Made by a program: the position numbers and the translations under genes. Below the pieces are notes generated by a model that worked only from the letters and a program-made list of their open reading frames with translations, ran no database searches and was not told the DNA's origin. Below are positions 1 to 8,378 of a DNA stretch of 51,112 nucleotides, piece by piece. Positions within the stretch are counted from its first letter, which is position 1, and each line of letters opens with the position of its first letter. The DNA is from Candidatus Woesearchaeota archaeon (GTDB lineage Archaea > Nanobdellota > Nanobdellia > Woesearchaeales > SM23-78), in NCBI GenBank assembly GCA_016932315.1, contig JAFGDD010000019.1:1-51112 (forward strand), written 5' to 3'.

Positions 1-118
1 CACATAAACCTATTAAAAACTCTGAAAACTACCTTTCTAGGCTCCCTAACCACTTTATGTGAAACTACCATTTTGTGTGCAAAGCTGCTAAGGTTTGAAT
101 AAAACTTTTTCAACAACC

Positions 119-126
119 TTTATATA
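119..126 (+). promoter_or_regulatory. TATA box of aIF2-gamma gene
   Basis: TTTATATA lies 25 nt before the ATG at 152. This spacing fits a leaderless archaeal transcript and supports 152 as the start rather than an in-frame ATG at 95, which would lie upstream of the promoter. Confidence 0.7.
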
Positions 127-151
127 CTACGCCTATTTTCAGGAATATCAA

Positions 152-1534
152 ATGCCAAGAAAAAAAAAAGAAAAAGCAGGGGCAGATGAAGCTGTTGAGA
201 AGAAGCCGCGCGGAAGAAAGAAAAAGGCAGAAGCAGAAGTAATGCCTGAAGTTAAAGAATTGAAGAAAGAGAAAGATCATGTTAAAGAATTCAAGGAAGT
301 TCCTGAGACTGTGCAGCCAGTCATCAACATCGGCTTGGTAGGCCACGTCGACCACGGAAAGACAACGTTAACAGAAAAGCTGACTGGCAAATGGACTGAC
401 ACTCATTCTGAGGAAGTTAAGAGAGGAATAACAATCAGATTAGGTTATGCTGATAGTGTTTTCAGGAAATGCCCGAAGTGCGAGGGAGTTGAGGCTTACA
501 CCACTCTGAAGACTTGCGCCAAGCATAATGTTGCTGCACAATTCCTGAGAAAAGTAAGCTTTGTTGATGCTCCTGGGCATGAGAGTTTAATGGCTACCAT
601 GCTTAGCGGAGCAACCATAATGGATGGAGCGTTATTGTTAGTCGCTGCTAATGAGCCTTGCCCTCAGCCTCAGACTCGAGAGCACCTTGTAGCTTTGAAG
701 ATTGCAGGCATAAAGAATGTTATCGTTGTGCAAAACAAGATAGACCTTGTAACCAAGGAAAAGGCTTTGAGGAATTACAAGGAGATAAAAGAATTCCTTA
801 AAGGCACTGATTATGAGAATGTTCCTATCATTCCTATCAGCGCACAGCACGGAATAAATATTGATGCACTAGTGAAAGCCATTGAGGAAAACATTCCAAC
901 GCCTGAAAGAGATCCTAATGCAGAGCCTTTATTGCTCGTCGCCAGGAGCTTTGACATTAACAAGCCAGGAACGGCTCCTGAGAAGCTGAAAGGGGGAGTG
1001 CTGGGTGGAGCTATTGTCAGGGGAAAACTAAGAACAGGCGAAAGGGTTGAGATAAGGCCTGGAAGAGTGGTTGAGGAGATGAATAAGATAGTTGCAAAGC
1101 CAATATTCACCAAGATAATCAGTTGCATGACAGGAGGAATAGTTGTAGATGAACTCGGCCCGGGAGGCAGCGTTGCAATACAGACAGAGCTTGATCCTAG
1201 CGTTGTTCACTCTGACAGCCTGACAGGCAGCGTTGTAGGCTTGTCAGGAAAACTTCCCAGGGTTTGGTATGACATGGTGTTAGAAGCTCATTTGCTTGAA
1301 AGAGTTGTTGGAAGCCAGGAAGAATTAGCAGTTGAGCCCGTAAAGATGAATGAAGTTCTTTTATTGAATGTTAACGGCGGCAAGAGCACAGGATTTGTTT
1401 ATGACCTTAGCAAGAATCTTATTAAGTGCAAGTTAAAGATTCCTATGTGCGCAGACACAACAGACAAGGTAACCATTTCTAGGAAAGTAGGCACAAGATT
1501 CAGACTGATAGGCTACGCTAATATTAAGGAGTGA
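152..1534 (+). CDS. eif2g: Translation initiation factor 2 subunit gamma (aIF2-gamma)
   Basis: This is the GTPase subunit of the aIF2 heterotrimer, which brings initiator Met-tRNA to the small ribosomal subunit. The G1 motif GHVDHGKT is near residues 64-71, followed by the G3 motif DAPGHE and the G4 motif NKID. A Cys-x2-Cys zinc-knuckle segment (KCPKC...TCAKH, about residues 103-125) sits inside the G domain, as is typical of the gamma subunit, and two beta-barrel domains follow. At 460 aa it is longer than the usual ~410 aa because of a roughly 55-residue Lys/Glu/Arg-rich N-terminal extension. The start at 152 is chosen from the TATA spacing. It appears to be monocistronic. Confidence 0.95.
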   Translation: MPRKKKEKAGADEAVEKKPRGRKKKAEAEVMPEVKELKKEKDHVKEFKEVPETVQPVINIGLVGHVDHGKTTLTEKLTGKWTDTHSEEVKRGITIRLGYADSVFRKCPKCEGVEAYTTLKTCAKHNVAAQFLRKVSFVDAPGHESLMATMLSGATIMDGALLLVAANEPCPQPQTREHLVALKIAGIKNVIVVQNKIDLVTKEKALRNYKEIKEFLKGTDYENVPIIPISAQHGINIDALVKAIEENIPTPERDPNAEPLLLVARSFDINKPGTAPEKLKGGVLGGAIVRGKLRTGERVEIRPGRVVEEMNKIVAKPIFTKIISCMTGGIVVDELGPGGSVAIQTELDPSVVHSDSLTGSVVGLSGKLPRVWYDMVLEAHLLERVVGSQEELAVEPVKMNEVLLLNVNGGKSTGFVYDLSKNLIKCKLKIPMCADTTDKVTISRKVGTRFRLIGYANIKE

Positions 1535-1554
1535 GATTTTCTATTAGTGCATTC

Positions 1555-1616
1555 AAAAAGTCGCCACGATATCTTCAATTAATATTTTTAAAATTTATTA
1601 AAATATTGCCTACTCA
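1555..1616 (+). repeat. Possible decayed remnant of the multi-hairpin element
   Basis: AAAAAGTCGCCAC at 1555-1567 equals the left arm and first internal bases of the full element at 37739. TTGCCTACTCA at 1606-1616 is identical to 13476-13486 in the element before gyrB. No matching right arm is seen. This may be a degraded copy or chance. Confidence 0.3.
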
Positions 1617-1669
1617 AAAGTAGTTATTATTCAAAACATTTATAAACAAATAGATTTACCATTAAGAAA

Positions 1670-3310
1670 ATGAACAAAGAGATATCTGACTTTGTAAAAA
1701 GAAACAAACCAGAGAATTCAAATGTTTATTCTCTAAAAATTTTTAGAGACAATAATCTTTCTCCAAAACCAGACTCTGAACTTACAGATTTAATTGCTGT
1801 CAGCAGTCAATACCTCTCTGACAATGATTTGGCAAGATTCTTACAATTCCAGAAAAAATTTGATGGGCCTGCAACAATGATGGAAACTGGTCAAAAAATA
1901 GAACATTGGAAACTAAGAAGCTCGTTAAAACGCTTACCGGATTATATGAAAGCAGCTGAATCCGCGGGCTTGAGTTACAGCCAAGCTAACGAATTGCTTG
2001 TACATATGCTTAAGTCTGAACCATATTATTTTCATAATGAGGATCTAACTATCACTCTGATGACAAGAGCATATAGGCGGGTTGCTGAGGCAGGACTAAG
2101 AGTTTCAGATGCTTATGACACAGTCAAAGATATGATAACATTAGGCGCGAAATCAGGTGTAATTGACGGATGTTTTTACTCGTTTTCAAACCTGATAAGA
2201 TTAGGATTGTCTGTTGAACAAGCCTGCAGAACAGTTATGATGATACCAGAAGCAGAAGGATCTGCAAGTGGTTATCCTGTCCCCCACTTCAACGATGCAG
2301 TTAAATCAATGATGCCTGCAAAAGTAAACCCTGATCTAGTAGTCGAGGCCTTTGAGTATCTCGGAGGAAAACGACCTTGGCTTAACATGGGAAATTATGA
2401 TGGTTTCAGAGCTCTTATGACTTTTGGCTGCCCAACCATGGGGCTGACGCCAAATGAAATGCTTTCGTTATTTGTTACCAAGGCAAGAAATGGAGGAAAA
2501 GAAATACCTGTCCTCGAGGAAGTGAGCAAGGAGCTGGATCAACATGTTGATAATAAGTTTATTTTTAATAAGGACAGATACTTTACAGAAGTCCAAGGAG
2601 AGCTTGAACATTTCGCCCAGCCATACCAGAACAAAAGGTCATTAAATCAGGGAATAAGGGACTTGGAAAAGCTTGCAGTAGCTAGTATGCATGAATGGGA
2701 TGAAGTTGAGGAAGGAATGTGGCTATTTGACCCAGAAAAAGGGATATGGTACTCATTCGGGGGGCAGCTTGAGCTGCCTGGAATGGGAGACGTTTTATCT
2801 GGTAGAGCAGGGAGCGTGAGGCATAAATTCATTCCCTATGACATTTCTGCTTTAAGCCAGACACCGTTCCTGTTCCATGTACACCCAGAGGGATTAGATT
2901 CATTTGTTTCCCCGCCAGAAAATAGTATGGCATACCCGGAGTTTAGAGATGATCTAACTAAATTTATGACTGCGACCCCAAGTAGAGCGGATTATGGAGT
3001 AGTTGCACAGCTTCTAAAAGGCAGCCGAAGAAAAGTACCTACTAGGTCATTTATTGCTCATGCACTTGGCGTTACTGAGTTTACATATCCAAATGACGTT
3101 ACCAGGCTAGAAGAGATGAAAGAAAAGTCAAGGGACATCAGGGACCAGGTTATGCTTTGGTTTGATATAGGAGATTATGTTGCAGTAGTATGTGAACTCT
3201 CATATAGTAGACTGGATTTGGTGCAAAGATTAATGCGGGATTTAGATAGAAGGTTGCCTCTCGGCTTTAATTTGGCTCTGTACCCAGCTGGAACTAATTT
3301 TGAAAAATAA
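1670..3310 (+). CDS. Hypothetical protein with HxHP motif
   Basis: I do not recognise this 546-aa soluble protein. A TATA box (TTTATAAA, 1639-1646) lies 23 nt before the ATG, so the transcript is probably leaderless. The N-terminal ~300 residues look alpha-helical with no signal peptide or membrane segment. The C-terminal part contains H403-V-H405-P and, about 30 residues on, PS438RAD441. The order HxHP...S..D resembles the metal site of JAMM/MPN isopeptidases, but the His-to-Ser spacing is about 25 residues too long, so this is only a weak hint. It stands alone between aIF2-gamma and a Tyr-rich protein. Confidence 0.75.
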   Translation: MNKEISDFVKRNKPENSNVYSLKIFRDNNLSPKPDSELTDLIAVSSQYLSDNDLARFLQFQKKFDGPATMMETGQKIEHWKLRSSLKRLPDYMKAAESAGLSYSQANELLVHMLKSEPYYFHNEDLTITLMTRAYRRVAEAGLRVSDAYDTVKDMITLGAKSGVIDGCFYSFSNLIRLGLSVEQACRTVMMIPEAEGSASGYPVPHFNDAVKSMMPAKVNPDLVVEAFEYLGGKRPWLNMGNYDGFRALMTFGCPTMGLTPNEMLSLFVTKARNGGKEIPVLEEVSKELDQHVDNKFIFNKDRYFTEVQGELEHFAQPYQNKRSLNQGIRDLEKLAVASMHEWDEVEEGMWLFDPEKGIWYSFGGQLELPGMGDVLSGRAGSVRHKFIPYDISALSQTPFLFHVHPEGLDSFVSPPENSMAYPEFRDDLTKFMTATPSRADYGVVAQLLKGSRRKVPTRSFIAHALGVTEFTYPNDVTRLEEMKEKSRDIRDQVMLWFDIGDYVAVVCELSYSRLDLVQRLMRDLDRRLPLGFNLALYPAGTNFEK

Positions 3311-3371
3311 ATACGATAAAGAGCAACCTTTAAAAACTTCTTTTGATTACCACTTTTGAGGGGGTAGGAAA

Positions 3372-3716
3372 ATGAGGAATGGCAAATTATTCATATTCGT
3401 TCTGTTAGGATTAATCTTTACAATGATAGGCGCGATGAGCGCATCTGCTTATATTTATTATCCTTATTATTACAGCTACAAGCCTTATCACTACAATAAC
3501 TATTATGGAGGTTATTACGGCAATTATTACAATAATTATCAGAACTATTATTACAAGCCTTATTATCAGGGCGCAAGCTACAATTATTACAGCATACCAG
3601 TCTATTACCGCCCAGCATACCTTTACGGCTGGAATTACGGCTACAATTACTGGCGCTACCCGACATATTCAAACTATTATTACAACACCTGCCAATTTTG
3701 GTGGGACTGCATATGA
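3372..3716 (+). CDS. Tyr/Asn-rich small secreted protein
   Basis: A 114-aa protein with a typical signal peptide: a short Lys-containing N-terminus, a hydrophobic core of about 18 residues, and a likely cleavage after ASA near residue 26. The mature part is almost entirely Tyr, Asn, Gly, Pro and Lys, with repeated YY and NYY units, and ends with two cysteines (CQFWWDC) that could form a disulfide. It is probably an extracellular or cell-surface structural or adhesive protein; no family is recognised. A TATA-like TTTAAAAA lies at about 3329, and GGGGGT precedes the ATG. Confidence 0.8.
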   Translation: MRNGKLFIFVLLGLIFTMIGAMSASAYIYYPYYYSYKPYHYNNYYGGYYGNYYNNYQNYYYKPYYQGASYNYYSIPVYYRPAYLYGWNYGYNYWRYPTYSNYYYNTCQFWWDCI

Positions 3717-3760
3717 TGGGTTTTAAGAGAAAATATTTTTGAAAATTTTGTTACAAAACA

Positions 3761-3768
3761 TTTATAAA
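3761..3768 (+). promoter_or_regulatory. TATA box for rpsO-recJ with long leader
   Basis: TTTATAAA is the best promoter between the Tyr-rich gene and rpsO. If used, transcription starts near 3795, which leaves a leader of about 250 nt carrying several hairpins and a complete multi-hairpin element before the rpsO start. This accounts for most of the 334-bp gap between the two genes. Confidence 0.55.
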
Positions 3769-3829
3769 CCACCCTTTTTCTCTTCTTCTCAACGCGATGG
3801 ATGAACCGGTCTAACAGCTTGTTCATGCT

Positions 3830-3888
3830 GGAAGCAATAGAATTCTCTATTTGTTTCCTGTGGTTCCAAAAGTTTACTTTTGAGAACC
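3830..3888 (+). promoter_or_regulatory. Two leader hairpins upstream of rpsO
   Basis: An imperfect hairpin spans about 3830-3858 (GGAAGCAATAGA facing TCTATTTGTTTCC). A second at 3863-3888 has outer stem GGTTC/GAACC and inner stem CAAAAG-TTTA-CTTTTG. The second resembles the CAAAANN arms of the element that follows at 3909. Confidence 0.5.
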
Positions 3889-3908
3889 GATCAAATAAAA
3901 ATAAAACT

Positions 3909-4029
3909 AAAAAAATCACCTTTGACAGCCCGTGGGGCGCGACCCCAGTCAAAGCAACCAAGCACCAAGTCCTCAACAAATAAATTTGTTATCGTCCTTG
4001 GTGCTGTTGCTGGTTGCGGTGATTTTTTT
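3909..4029 (-). repeat. Multi-hairpin element, copy E (rpsO leader)
   Basis: The closing stem is a perfect 12-bp inverted repeat, AAAAAAATCACC (3909-3920) with GGTGATTTTTTT (4018-4029). Inside are GCACCAAG (3962-3969)/CTTGGTGC (3997-4004), the arm AACAAA-TAAA-TTTGTT (3975-3990), a TTTGAC/GTCAAA arm and a GGGG/CCCC arm. Read on the minus strand it aligns with copies A and B, sharing CAACCAGCAACA and the paired GACGA/GAGGA internal loop. It ends 8 nt before the rpsO Shine-Dalgarno site. Strand is given as the orientation that aligns with copy A. Confidence 0.8.
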
Positions 4030-4050
4030 GAACTAACGGAGGAATTTAAT

Positions 4051-4506
4051 ATGGCGCGTATGCATTCAGGCGGTAAGGGAAAGAGCAGAAGTACTAAACC
4101 CAGCAAGAAGGTTGTTCCGAGCTGGCTGAAGTACAAGCAGAAAGAGATAGAGCTTCTTATTGTGAAGTTTGCAAAGGAAGGCAAGAGCCCTTCACAGATA
4201 GGCATCTACTTGAGGGATGAGTACGGTATCCCTGACGTCAAGACCATAACTAAGAAGAGAATAAGTGATATTCTCGAGGAGAAGAAGCTGCTCAAGGAAG
4301 TGCCTGAGGATCTCATGGCGTTGATAAGGAAAGCAGTTCTTGTTAGGAAGCATTTGGGCGAAAACAAGCATGACATGAGCGCAAAGCGAGGATTAATATT
4401 GACTGAGTCCAAGATTAAGAGGCTTACCAAGTATTACAGGCGCACAGGAAGGCTTCCTCTGACGTGGAAGTATGACCCTGAGAAGATTAAGCTTGTAGTA
4501 GAATAA
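4051..4506 (+). CDS. rpsO: Small ribosomal subunit protein uS15
   Basis: A 151-aa archaeal/eukaryal-type S15 that binds the 16S rRNA central domain. The archaeal N-terminal extension (MARMHSGGKGKS) is followed by the helical S15 domain with its SKIKRLTKYYRRTGRLP signature. GGAGG at 4038-4042 is 8 nt before this ATG, and the family start motif MARMH confirms it. An in-frame ATG at 3880 would put the structured leader inside the protein. The following recJ gene begins 2 nt after the stop, a conserved archaeal pairing. Confidence 0.96.
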   Translation: MARMHSGGKGKSRSTKPSKKVVPSWLKYKQKEIELLIVKFAKEGKSPSQIGIYLRDEYGIPDVKTITKKRISDILEEKKLLKEVPEDLMALIRKAVLVRKHLGENKHDMSAKRGLILTESKIKRLTKYYRRTGRLPLTWKYDPEKIKLVVE

Positions 4507-4508
4507 GC

Positions 4509-5951
4509 ATGGCAAAGGACATCACTAGCTCGGGTCTAAGGGATGTAGAGGGATTTGAAGCAGCTCTGCAAAGGGCTGCTGATGATTTCAAGAAGATTGA
4601 TAATTCCAAGACTATTAAGCTAATCAGTAACTTGGATGCTGACGGAATAACTTCTGCTGCAATAATGATAAGGGTGCTTGAACGATTAAACCTTGCTTAT
4701 TCATTGACTATTCTTCACCAGCTCAAGGATGAGGGCGCAAAGCAGCTTTCAGATGAGGATTATGAGCATTACATTTTCTGCGACCTTGGCTCTGGCCAGC
4801 TTAGAAGCCTGAACAAATATTTTCAAGGCAAGAAAATCCTCATTTTAGACCATCACGAAATCCAAGGAGACCCAGGAGATAATATTGTGCACATAAACCC
4901 TCATGACTTTGGGTTTAATGGCTCTTCTGATATTAGTGCTGCAGGCGTTTGTTTCTTGTTTGCAAAAAGCATTAGCAAGGAGAATGAGGACCTCGCCTAT
5001 CTTGCAGTCATAGGCGCAATTGGAGATGTGCAGGAAAAAGGAGGGTTCAAGCAGCTGAATAAGTTAATATTGGATATTGCTGTAAAAAATGGCAAGATAA
5101 AAATAGAGCAGGGCTTGAAATTGTTTGGGTTGCAAACTCGTCCGATCCATAAGTTGCTCGAGTACAGTTCTGACCTCGGAATTCCAGGCGTGACTGGCTC
5201 TGAGTCAGGAGCTGTTCAGTTCCTGAAAAGGCTAAGCATTGAACCTTTTGCAAAGAAAGGCAAGTGGAGAACATTCAATGACCTGAGTGATGATGAGAAA
5301 AAGAGACTTACAGCAGGCATTGTGATGAAGAGGCAGACTGCAGGATTAGCAAATCCAGAAGATATTTTCACCAATGTTTATATTCTTGAAGATGAGAAGC
5401 CTGGTCATTTCAGGGATGCAAAAGAATTTTCAACGCTTCTTAACTCTTGCGGCAGGCTTAACAACGCCTCATTTGGAATCGGCGCTTGCTTGGGTGACAA
5501 GAAGCAAAGGAGCAAAGCAGTTGCCAGCCTCATGGATTACAAGAAGGAGATTATCAACTCAATGAACTGGTACAAGGAGCACTCTGCAAAAGAGAAGTCA
5601 GATAGGATTGTTAAGGGCAGCAATTACATCATAATCAATGCAAAGGATAATGTTTTATCGACAATGATAGGCACCATTGCCAGCATGATATCCAAGAATA
5701 ATGAAATGGAGAATAACATATTCGTGCTGAGCATGGCAAGAAATGATGATAACACAACCAAGATTTCTCTTCGCGTGACTGGCAATCCAGAAGATGTTGA
5801 TTTGAAGAGCATGATTTCTGAGCTTATTGATAGGGTTGGGGGCGAGGCTGGAGGCCACCAGTATGCTGCAGGAGCTATTATTGACACTGAAAAGGAAGAG
5901 AAGTTCATCGAAGAGGCAAAGGCCTTGTTTGAAAGTATGGAACTTAATTAG
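4509..5951 (+). CDS. recJ: Archaeal RecJ-like DHH phosphoesterase/exonuclease
   Basis: A 480-aa DHH-family nuclease related to archaeal RecJ/GAN, a single-strand-specific exonuclease that associates with GINS at replication forks in other archaea. The DHH domain shows NLDADG (residues 41-46) and DHH (114-116), with further acidic ligands between them. The C-terminal DHHA1 domain shows GGEAGGHQYAAGA near the end. It is translationally linked to rpsO. Whether it serves replication, repair or RNA decay cannot be told from sequence. Confidence 0.9.
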   Translation: MAKDITSSGLRDVEGFEAALQRAADDFKKIDNSKTIKLISNLDADGITSAAIMIRVLERLNLAYSLTILHQLKDEGAKQLSDEDYEHYIFCDLGSGQLRSLNKYFQGKKILILDHHEIQGDPGDNIVHINPHDFGFNGSSDISAAGVCFLFAKSISKENEDLAYLAVIGAIGDVQEKGGFKQLNKLILDIAVKNGKIKIEQGLKLFGLQTRPIHKLLEYSSDLGIPGVTGSESGAVQFLKRLSIEPFAKKGKWRTFNDLSDDEKKRLTAGIVMKRQTAGLANPEDIFTNVYILEDEKPGHFRDAKEFSTLLNSCGRLNNASFGIGACLGDKKQRSKAVASLMDYKKEIINSMNWYKEHSAKEKSDRIVKGSNYIIINAKDNVLSTMIGTIASMISKNNEMENNIFVLSMARNDDNTTKISLRVTGNPEDVDLKSMISELIDRVGGEAGGHQYAAGAIIDTEKEEKFIEEAKALFESMELN

Positions 5952-5993
5952 AAAAAAAGAAAAATAGAGAAATTAATTTGTGCATTCTGAATT

Positions 5994-7256
5994 TTACTCT
6001 GATTGATTCTGAATCAAATCTTTTCTTCCTCTCCTGGAATATGCATTTTGATCTTCTCTAACTGCCTGCATTACCTCTTCCTTTGGTATGGTGATGGTTT
6101 TGATTAAATCAGGGCTTTTCTTGAAGTACTCCTGTAATTTTGGGTCTATGGTGTAAGCCACAAGAATCCCAAAAACCTTTTCAGGAAACTTTTGTTCTTC
6201 AGGTAGCTCTGAATTTTTTAGCTTTAGAGTCTCTCTCAAACCGCCTATATAAGCGCCTAGTTGCTGAACTGCTTTTGTTGCGTTTGGAAATCCTTCTTTT
6301 CCTTCAGCATCCTTTTCGTGGTTCACAGCATTCTGCTTAACCTCAACCACAAAATAGGCATCATTCCTCTTAAATATCATATCGCATCTCATCCAACCAT
6401 CTACAAACGCTATCATTTCTGCGTCTTCTTTGCATCGTCTCTCAAGCAGCTTCGCTTTCCTCTTGTATTTGTTGTATAAGTCACAAGGAGTGTTGCTTTC
6501 TGTGAAGTCCACTGATATCAATTTTAAATCATTTCCCAGCCCTGCTTCTTCAACCAATATCCTCTTATAATTCTTCGACTCCATAAGATAAGCTATTAAG
6601 GCTTGATGTCCTCTACTGGCTATTGTTAAGTATTCTTTTCGCTTTTTGCTTCGTTCTCTAGAATTGCCCTCCCCCAGTATTGTTTCCAAGTCCTTATTTT
6701 TTTGCTCTAAAAGTTTGGCTTTGCTCTCAATTCGTCTTATTATTTGACTAGAAATTTTTCTCTCCCTTGCCATGAGCAATCTGTTGGGCATGATGCCGTT
6801 GAAATTCTTGTAGTACCCTTGCCATATAGCGCTTGCATGATAGGATATTGAAGACTCTCTTCTTTTGTAACCATGTTCCTCAAGCTTGTTTTTTATGGCA
6901 TGAACAACATTTTTAGGTGGATTATCATGACCCCAATCGTTTTCTTCACTTTTTCTGCAGAGAACTTCTGTAAAAATGTTTTCTTCTTCTGGGCTTAAGC
7001 GTTTGACATCTCTAGGGCCTTTCTCTACAGCAGTGTATTCTAGATGACCGTATAGTGTTGGATCAGTAAATTTTATCTTTTTAACAAAGGCAATCATCCT
7101 TTCTTTGCCTAAGCAATGTCTTTGATAGAATCTCTCTCCGAGAACAGCCTTAACTAAGGTACTTCTAACTATGCTCCAGCCTTTTTCATTGGCTGCATCT
7201 CCGACTTTTCTTAGTTCCTCTTCTGTTGGTTCAGGTATATTCCTTTTTTTAGGCAT
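5994..7256 (-). CDS. Hypothetical protein with PD-(D/E)XK nuclease-like C-terminus
   Basis: A 420-aa soluble protein. The N-terminal ~160 residues are basic and unrecognised; a charged helical stretch with coiled-coil character spans about 165-205. The C-terminal part has the restriction-like signature D292 (CDMIF), then E305-V-K307 on a predicted beta strand, followed by a helix with a Gln. This makes a metal-dependent nuclease plausible. Start: GGGGG lies just before the ATG on the minus strand. It is convergent with recJ and divergent from the gene at 7413. No methylase or partner gene is adjacent. Confidence 0.75.
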   Translation of the reverse strand: MPKKRNIPEPTEEELRKVGDAANEKGWSIVRSTLVKAVLGERFYQRHCLGKERMIAFVKKIKFTDPTLYGHLEYTAVEKGPRDVKRLSPEEENIFTEVLCRKSEENDWGHDNPPKNVVHAIKNKLEEHGYKRRESSISYHASAIWQGYYKNFNGIMPNRLLMARERKISSQIIRRIESKAKLLEQKNKDLETILGEGNSRERSKKRKEYLTIASRGHQALIAYLMESKNYKRILVEEAGLGNDLKLISVDFTESNTPCDLYNKYKRKAKLLERRCKEDAEMIAFVDGWMRCDMIFKRNDAYFVVEVKQNAVNHEKDAEGKEGFPNATKAVQQLGAYIGGLRETLKLKNSELPEEQKFPEKVFGILVAYTIDPKLQEYFKKSPDLIKTITIPKEEVMQAVREDQNAYSRRGRKDLIQNQSE

Positions 7257-7412
7257 TAATATCCCCCTTAGACGAGATATTTTATTTCATGCGCACACTC
7301 ATATAAAAATCTTTCGATTTGTTACTATCAGTAAGTGGTTAAATACCGAAACATTTATAAATGCGACCGCCTATAATAGGGCAATATAAATCAAGAAACA
7401 GGGGGTTAAATA

Positions 7413-7790
7413 ATGCAAGAAGAAAAAACAGAAATCTACAATATAAGCGTACCTGACCTAGGGCTTGAAAGCTATCTTCTATCAACCGACAAGTCATTTG
7501 GCAATGGCACGGTAAGAGAACATGACCTGACAAAAAGAATCAAGAAAACAATCTATTTCCAAGGGCTCTGCTACCAAGGAGAACACTATATTTTCGAAAC
7601 ACCAGACGATGACAATTTTGACATAGGATTCCAAGGAAAAGTCGTGCTGAAAGAAGCCTGGCGCATCGCAAGCATAAACGAAAGAGGCGAAGCAACAGTT
7701 GAAAGGATTACCAACCCCGCAATGCTTGAAAAAATTGCTAACGAAGAATACAAAGAAATACCAGGCCTCCTTGATAAAAAAATAAATTAA
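7413..7790 (+). CDS. Hypothetical protein
   Basis: A 125-aa acidic soluble protein with no recognised family. A run of beta-rich segments (KTIYFQGLCYQGEHYIFETP) is followed by a Lys/Glu-rich helical C-terminus. It starts 8 nt after GGGGG and ends 10 nt before the signal-peptidase-like gene, so the two probably share a transcript. Confidence 0.7.
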   Translation: MQEEKTEIYNISVPDLGLESYLLSTDKSFGNGTVREHDLTKRIKKTIYFQGLCYQGEHYIFETPDDDNFDIGFQGKVVLKEAWRIASINERGEATVERITNPAMLEKIANEEYKEIPGLLDKKIN

Positions 7791-7800
7791 TGGTGATAAA

Positions 7801-8358
7801 GTGTTCAAGAAAATACTCTTAATAATCTGCGTATTCCTGCTTGGAGTGCTAGCTGCAAACATATATGCTTATTATTCTGCAGAGCACAATGAACTCCAGC
7901 TGCCAGAGAACAACGGCGGAGGAGGATATGAATACCAGAACAGCAATGCACTAAGCAGGGCGCTGGCAATGCTGCAGGAGACAGGCAATGAAATAGCCTC
8001 ACCAGCCAGCAGGATAGCAGAAGACAACATCATGGTCCTCAAAGACAAAGTCGTTCTAAATATCCAAGACGCAGAATGGGCATATTTCACAGACACCAAC
8101 TCAATGGACCCCGTCATTGATGAAGGAGCCCACGCCATTGAGGTTGTGCCTAAGACAGAAGGCGAGATAAAAGTCGGAGACATAGTGGCTTATGAATCAG
8201 AATATGCAGAAGGCACAATCATCCACCGCGTCGTATTCAAAGGAGAAGATGAGCAAGGAACATACTTCACACTCAAAGGCGACAACAACCCCGTAAACGA
8301 TCCTGGCAGGATAAGGTTCAGCCAGATAAAGAGTGTGGTTGTCGCGATAATCTACTGA
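7801..8358 (+). CDS. Signal peptidase I-like protein (S26, archaeal/SEC11 type)
   Basis: A 185-aa membrane protein likely to cleave signal peptides outside the membrane. One N-terminal transmembrane helix (about 4-22) precedes a low-complexity Gly/Asn linker. Then come TNS101MDPVIDEG (nucleophile), IIH142RVV (the His used in place of Lys in SEC11-type enzymes) and GDNNPVND (Asp 161/167). The start is GTG, set by GGTGAT three bases upstream. The ~70-residue linker between helix and catalytic core is longer than usual. Confidence 0.85.
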   Translation: MFKKILLIICVFLLGVLAANIYAYYSAEHNELQLPENNGGGGYEYQNSNALSRALAMLQETGNEIASPASRIAEDNIMVLKDKVVLNIQDAEWAYFTDTNSMDPVIDEGAHAIEVVPKTEGEIKVGDIVAYESEYAEGTIIHRVVFKGEDEQGTYFTLKGDNNPVNDPGRIRFSQIKSVVVAIIY

Positions 8359-8378
8359 TAGTATCCTAAAGACCCAAA

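Noticed and set aside
1..61. An 8-bp inverted repeat CACATAAA (1-8)/TTTATGTG (54-61)
   Set aside because: Single, widely spaced and at the window edge; chance is likely in AT-rich DNA.
3418..3672. A Cys/Asn/Ser-rich minus-strand frame inside the Tyr-rich gene
   Set aside because: Artefact of the repeated TAT/AAT/GGC codons read backwards; the plus-strand protein has a signal peptide and promoter.
3801..3983. A 60-codon frame in the rpsO leader
   Set aside because: It overlaps the hairpins and copy E and has no translation signal; the structure is the better explanation.
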